A DNA stretch of 64,000 nucleotides from Ophthalmolycus amberensis. Taxonomy: Eukaryota; Chordata; Actinopteri; Perciformes; Zoarcidae. The position numbers and the translations under genes were made by a program. Shown here one piece after another: positions 44,001 to 50,000 of the stretch. The notes under the pieces were generated by a model. It did not search any database. It was not told the DNA's origin and worked only from the letters and a program-made list of their open reading frames with translations. Every line of letters starts with the position of its first letter. Position 1 is the first letter of the stretch. The stretch lies in assembly GCA_024529925.1 (NCBI GenBank), contig JAFEUB010000783.1, positions 380,001 through 444,000 of the forward strand, in the 5' to 3' direction.

Positions 44001-47000
44001 ACAAAGAGAATCAGGCCTTCCCTTCTGCAAGCAAAGGTTTCATCCTGATTGTGGTTTGATAAGAGCAAACCTCCTCTGAAGGAATTTCACATTAGGGTGT
44101 GAATTTTCCCCCCCCCAAAAAACCATGGTCACCTGAATGCACCGCTGCAATCCCATTGGCCGAGGGCCAAGAGACCCACACAGACCCCTGTGGTTCAACC
44201 ACTGTTCTACAAAACTGCCGGCAACTCACATTTGAACGCTTTTTCCACCAATCCCTCCGGGATAGAAGGAGGCACGCAAACGCTCTCTTCGCTCGGACCC
44301 TCGTCCAGGCTACAGAAGATTCAGCTTTCCCCCTCCAGCGCCACGCTAGCGACGCTGGCCACGAGGAAGCAACGGCCTTCCCCCCCTCATCAAACCCTGA
44401 CAGGAACACAAGCCATTTCGCTGGACGAAACAGACAGTGCTCCATTCTGAGTTAAGGCCTTATCCCGCGATAACGAATCCGCTTCAGCGATCCGTTCTCC
44501 GCTTTTTGCTTTTCTTTTTCTTTTTGTGTGCACACTCCGGCAGGAAGACGTCTAAGCTTCTCCTGACCGATGATTCCCGGGAAGACGCGCCGACACGCCG
44601 CCTCACCCGAAGTTAACCTGTCCTCTCTGCAGCGAGTACAGCTCGGACCTGCGTTTGCTCCAGAGCGAGCTACGCCACGACGGACCGAAACAGCGCCAGC
44701 AACAACGCCGCGCTGAGAAGCAGCCCCCCCCCTTCCTGACGAGTAAAAGGACAACTTTGCCACGAACACACTCCAACTTTGCCACGACGCATCGACAAGT
44801 AAGGTTCATTGCATCTGGGCATAGCTTAGCTTAAATTAACTTAAGTTTAATTCAGGCCATTCATTTATACGTTGATATTCCCGTGTTTTTGTGTGTTTAA
44901 GTTACTGTCGCGTGATATCGAGGTATTGCGCAACTCCATGAGCGACCACAAGAGCCGCTCTATGGTACATTCCCGTATTCTGTTTGTGTTGAGACACTGT
45001 CGCATTATACGGAGGTATTTACGCAATCGTTACGGACCAGAGAAGCTCCGTTGCATTGTGTATTAACTGCTATGACTGTTTGCTTGGGATTTATTGTTGA
45101 TTTATTTTCATTTGTTTTATTTCACTTCGTGTGGTATTTTCTCCTCATTAAATCAGCTCTGTGAGTGAAGTGTGGAATCTCGGCTATCGTACATAACTGC
45201 CGGCAGTTCTACCGACAACGGCACTTTGTGTACGATACGGCCAGCGATACACATTCTCACTACAACGCGGACCGCACGCAGAAGTTTGATTCATGACCCC
45301 CACCTTTGCTCTCTTTCTTGTCTCTCTCCTAACTCACACGCACATAGTCTGCCCCTGGGTAACCCCGTCCAATCGATCGCCTCACAACACACGTGTGCAT
45401 CGGCACACGTGATTACATACAGCAGTCTCACCGCCATTTTGTCCGAGTCACTCGACTCCGCCATCTGGTGGTAGTTTAGCTGTAGTATCTTTAAGGCCCC
45501 TCCCCTTTTGTCCGCGTCACTCGACGCCGCCATCTTTGTAGTCTTTAGCCGTAGCTGTAAGACCCCCACCTTCCTTTTCACCCACAGACCCGCACACACA
45601 CACACACACACACTGATATACACCCTCATCCATTTTATTCTTTTCTTTAGGTATTAGGCATATAAAATTGTATGATAACGTTTGTTGGTTGCAATATTAA
45701 TTGATCTGATCATTTATTATTCTGATTTAATAAACCCTGTTATACTTTAAGGAGCAGTCGTCTGTGATTACTTGTGCATATGTATTTGATGAAACTGTAT
45801 CTAGTAGTCTGTGCTGGAATTCAAACCTTCACTGTCACCGAATGCATAGTCATACGCAGACTATTGACATTAGGAGTGACCACTAATTATGAGACTTAGT
45901 TTTATCGTTTGGTTATTGGTCCCTGTTCGCAGGGTGGTGCCCCGTTGTTATTAATAATCATTAATAATTGTTACATACATTAATAATTCTATTGATGTCA
46001 AGAATTCAGTTTCTTAAATGCTGATAACCCAAACACGCTCCATTAGTTCCCAACAGCAGTGAGTGGGGAAGCGACAGAGCAGTAATTCCTGATGAACCTC
46101 CTATAGAAGTTGGCGAACCCCAGGAAACATTGAAGTTGCTTGCGGGAGTTTGCGACAGACCAGGTAGTGATGGCAGCAACCTTTGCGGGGTCCATCTTGA
46201 TGCTGCCCTGGGAAACGATATATCCCAGGAATGATCAGTCTGTTGGAGAAAGTACTCCGCTGTCCCTGCAGTAGGTGGTGGAGAGGGTGATCCGGGTTAT
46301 CCAATATGGATAATAGTTTCTTCAGTGTCCTCCTCTCCACCACCTCTTCCAGATTGTCTTGTTTGCAGCCAATGATGGAGCCGGCCTTCTTAACTAGTTT
46401 GTTAAGTCTGTTAGTGTCACCGGCTCCAATGCTGCTCCCGCAGCAGACTACGGCGAAGTACAGTGCACTGGCCACAACGGGCTTATCTCGATAAGCCCGT
46501 CCAGGGATGTGGGTAGCTCGAACGAGATTAGTTAGTCTTTGACGTAATCTGCTAGACCGAGCAAATATGCGTCACACTGGGCGGTCATGTTCCATGAACT
46601 TAATCGTGCCTTGGTCTGGAAATCAAAAGGCATAGTCCGTGACAGGTTGGTGACCCTGCTGAAGCCACATTAGCCCTTCGGTGACTTCCGGTCCCCTGGA
46701 CACCACCCCGAAAACGTTGCGTAGTTCGTCAGAGAAGGACTGGAAGGAAGCACAGGCAGAGTATGATGATCCCATTCCGCCGTTCCCCACAGGAGAGCTC
46801 TCCCCATCAGGTGGTTGATGGTGAACGCCACTCTGGCGTCCTCTGAAGTGAAGGTCTGGGGTTGCAACGCGAACAGGATGGAACAGTTCGTCAGGAATGC
46901 GTTGCAATCCTCAGGATCCCCAGCGTAACGTTCTGGCTCCCCTACCCGGGGGTCCGAGACCGGCGTTGAACGTGCTGGTTCGGCCCCAGAGTGGACCGAA

Positions 47001-50000
47001 GCAGGTGACGGCGACCATGCCGCGTTGGTCTGAGTTGTGGCTGCTGCGAGTTGCTGTACCTGGTCAATCAAGGTGGTCAGGATCTGGTTCTGATTCGCCA
47101 GAGTGTGGTGAACCTCAGCGGTGTTGGTGACCACCAGGGTCTCGTGTTGCTGTATCGCCTCTTCGATCAACACGAACCGGGCCTGTGATGTGGTGTCGTA
47201 TGCTGGGTCCATGTTATGGCCAGATCGTACTGTAATGGGTATAGTAAGGACCCAGGAGCAGTACGACAAACACCAGGGATAGTTTGAATCAACGCTTTAT
47301 TTTCCTCTGGACACAACAGGAAGAAAATCATAGGGAAACAGCGGCAGCATCTCGTGGTCGAGGACAGAAGGCTGAGTGAGTTACCGTGGCAGAGGCAAGG
47401 CGGTGTAGTCCAAAACAGGCAGGGTCGGCAGCGGGGAATCAGTCCAAGGGTATTTCAAACGAAAAATGAGTGATGGCCTATTAGTGCCACTGCTATGCAT
47501 AAACATACCTGTTATCTTGCATACAAAACTGAACAATTAAAATAATGGAAAGATTCATGTTTTTTGGTCGAGTTACAAAACAATCCATTTTCGCTCATAA
47601 CAATGTCCATACACTTGGCACAATAATATACTGGTCTCAGTAGTTGGCTGTTGTGGATAGGAGCTGCAGTGTTTTAGCCAGGAATATCTTGCAAAAAATG
47701 ATTGCACAAGGATTCGTTGTTGAAGTATCTTCTTTTCAAATAATATTGCAGGGTGCGTCCTTGTGTCTGGGATCTTGGTCAGCTGGGGACTGAATAGGCT
47801 CTCGGTCAATCACGGGGAACCTGACAGAGCCAGCATGTAACATGCGGCCTCGTGATTGGCACAGAAGCGATAGGGCCGGGTTCTCTTCTTTGTGTGCAGG
47901 AGGCTTGGAGGGACAGGTTCAGGCTAGTCTTGCGCTGTCAGTGAACTGGTGCCCAGCTTGAGAGAGCTCCTGTGTGTTGCTGAATGTGTGCATTTCTGAC
48001 TGAAATATAACATATTCTGCCTCCATTTATCCATTCGCTACAATATATTGGATTCATGTTAATGTGTATTTAAAGACATTTAAATTTGTGGAAAAAAAAT
48101 GTGTCTAATCAACCAAAAATGTTACGACCCCCCTGCAGTACCTCCGCGGACCCCCTGTTGAAGACCTCTGATATAGATAAATATATAATTCAAAAGACAG
48201 GATAAGAATCAATAATAATATATATTATAATTGTATATGTATGTCTCTATATTTCAATGGGGGTGTAGATTCTGATACAAACAAGGCTGTGTTTAAACTA
48301 CGATTGGTGGTGTTTCAGATGTGTGAAGCCTTTATCGGTCCATGTGTGGAAATTTTGTCGTATCTTGTTGCTCAGAAAATCAGGATTGTTCCAGCTAGGT
48401 GCATATTAGATGGTGCAAAAGTAGTGTTTGGGACTTTGTTAAATTTTCAACAGGCTTTCAGAGTTTCTGCTATGTTTTGAAACAAGGATGGCATTTGATA
48501 GACTGGAGCAGAGGTCTTCAACAGGGGGTCCGCGAAATGTTTGGTTGATTAGACAATTAAAAAAAAGAAATAAAAGTTTTTATTTTTTTCTCTAAATATG
48601 AATCTGTCCATTATTTTAATAGTTCAGTATTGTATGAAAGATAACAAGTATGTTTATGCATGGCAGTGGCACAAATAGGCCATCACTCATTTTTCATTTC
48701 CACGTTTAAAATGAAGACATCAGTTTGAATATCTTGTATGCATGATTATCATGCAGTTGACAGACAATGTTGATATTGGCATTGGTATCAGCTGACAAGG
48801 TATGTTTCTAAATGTCAGTGGCACGGCCACCCTACTCACTGTACCTTACACGTTTAAAATAATAACATGAATATATGAACCTGTGTATTATTTGAATAGT
48901 TTAGTATTGAATGCACAATAAAGAGGTATACGCGGTACTAGGCCCATTTAATATAAAACACATTTTTATACAATATATATAGTCGGGGGTCCCTGCTCCA
49001 TCTCTCTATCTCAGTTTGGGGGTCCTTGGCCTGAAAATGTTGAAGACCCCTGGATTGGAGAAATGGTAAATCTGAAATCGAATGCCTTTACAAACTGTTT
49101 GTTCTCTGTATAACCATGTGTTATCTGACTGATTTGGGTGGATCCATTAAAAAATGTATTGAAGTTGATCTGCTAAAGAGTAATGGAAAAAAAGTGGGGC
49201 TTCAAGTCCATCTTGTGTTTTTGGTTTTTGAAAGATGTGGCCTGTTAAATTTTTGGTGTCTTATTTTCACAGTACAATTGAGCAGTGGCGGGCCGTGCAT
49301 TTTATACCTGGGCCTTCACTGCTGGCCCTGCAGCTGAAATACCACCTTATAACCACATTGTGGTACCACAGCTCATTTTTAAGTCTGTAACTACGTACAT
49401 CTTCGTATTAAACCGTTCGGTACGAGTCGTTTGATTAACGCTCGAGCATTTAGAGAATGCAAAAGCCTAAATTCAGGAAAATATAATGTTCTCAGCTGGT
49501 CTGGCTGTGGGATCCACTGTCATTCCTTAACGACGACCCAAAGAGATTATCATAGAATTTTACTTTCACAACTTGAATGTTGAACGTACTGCTCTGCAGT
49601 GTCTTTCCTCGGCTCAGCACTCTCTGTCATGGTGCAGCTCAACTCAGTCAGAATGTATTTTGATTGGCTGAACTGCATCACGTGATGTGATTCACTACCC
49701 ATCAGCCTCTGCTGGCTGTTAAATTTCATTTCACGATAGTCACGTGCTCGCCCACTGACCAATCACAGCACACTCTGCACCTAGTGGGAAAGCTACAGAT
49801 GAACACTGAGCGGCATGTAATGCTGACGTCATTATAGGCCAGCTAGCAGGCGCTGACACGTCAAAGAATACGCCCAACATGTCAAACTAAAGATCTGATT
49901 GGTTGAACACTATCACAATCAACAATATCGTCCCCATGTACTTTAATCTGCACTGGCCGCAGGCCAGAGTCTGCAGGCCTCTGGCTCTGTTCTTACCTAG

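Larger units (their letters stand above)
40882..46055 (+). mobile_element. Nested LTR retroelement with intact gag-like ORF
   Basis: Inserted in the Gypsy RT between SPLTA and LTSSK, flanked by GCAG (40878-40881 and 46056-46059). Its ends are TGTTGGGG and CCCAACA. The first 14 bases equal the first 14 of the 3' LTR (43962), after which the 5' LTR is deleted into gag. A polypurine tract AAAGGGGGGA lies at 43952-43961. No pol or env is recognised between 42184 and 43950. Opposite in orientation to its host element. Confidence 0.88.
43962..46055 (+). repeat. 3' LTR, 2094 bp
   Basis: Starts TGTTGGGG right after the polypurine tract and ends TTCCCAACA before the GCAG duplication. Exceptionally long. 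It contains a 69-bp direct repeat with YY1-like CCGCCAT sites (45431, 45458, 45527), an AC run at 45596-45610, and AATAAA at 45729-45734. A consensus splice donor 'acaa|gtaagg' occurs near 44800. The several open frames on both strands are taken as chance. Confidence 0.85.
38331..47455 (-). mobile_element. Chromodomain Ty3/Gypsy retrotransposon
   Basis: Minus strand, sense to pip5kl1. From 5' (right) to 3': truncated 5' LTR 47455-47231, gag 47211-46500, a LINE fragment, RT thumb (46230-46056), a nested LTR element (46055-40882), RT/RNase H (40880-40400), integrase (40380-39270), chromodomain, polypurine tract (about 38751-38785) and 3' LTR (38749-38331). Protease and the RT palm are missing. 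It is not capable of autonomous movement. Confidence 0.95.

Noticed and set aside
44099..44455. 118-codon plus ORF in the long LTR
   Set aside because: Lies within the LTR, has equal-length open frames on the other strand and no family resemblance; taken as chance.
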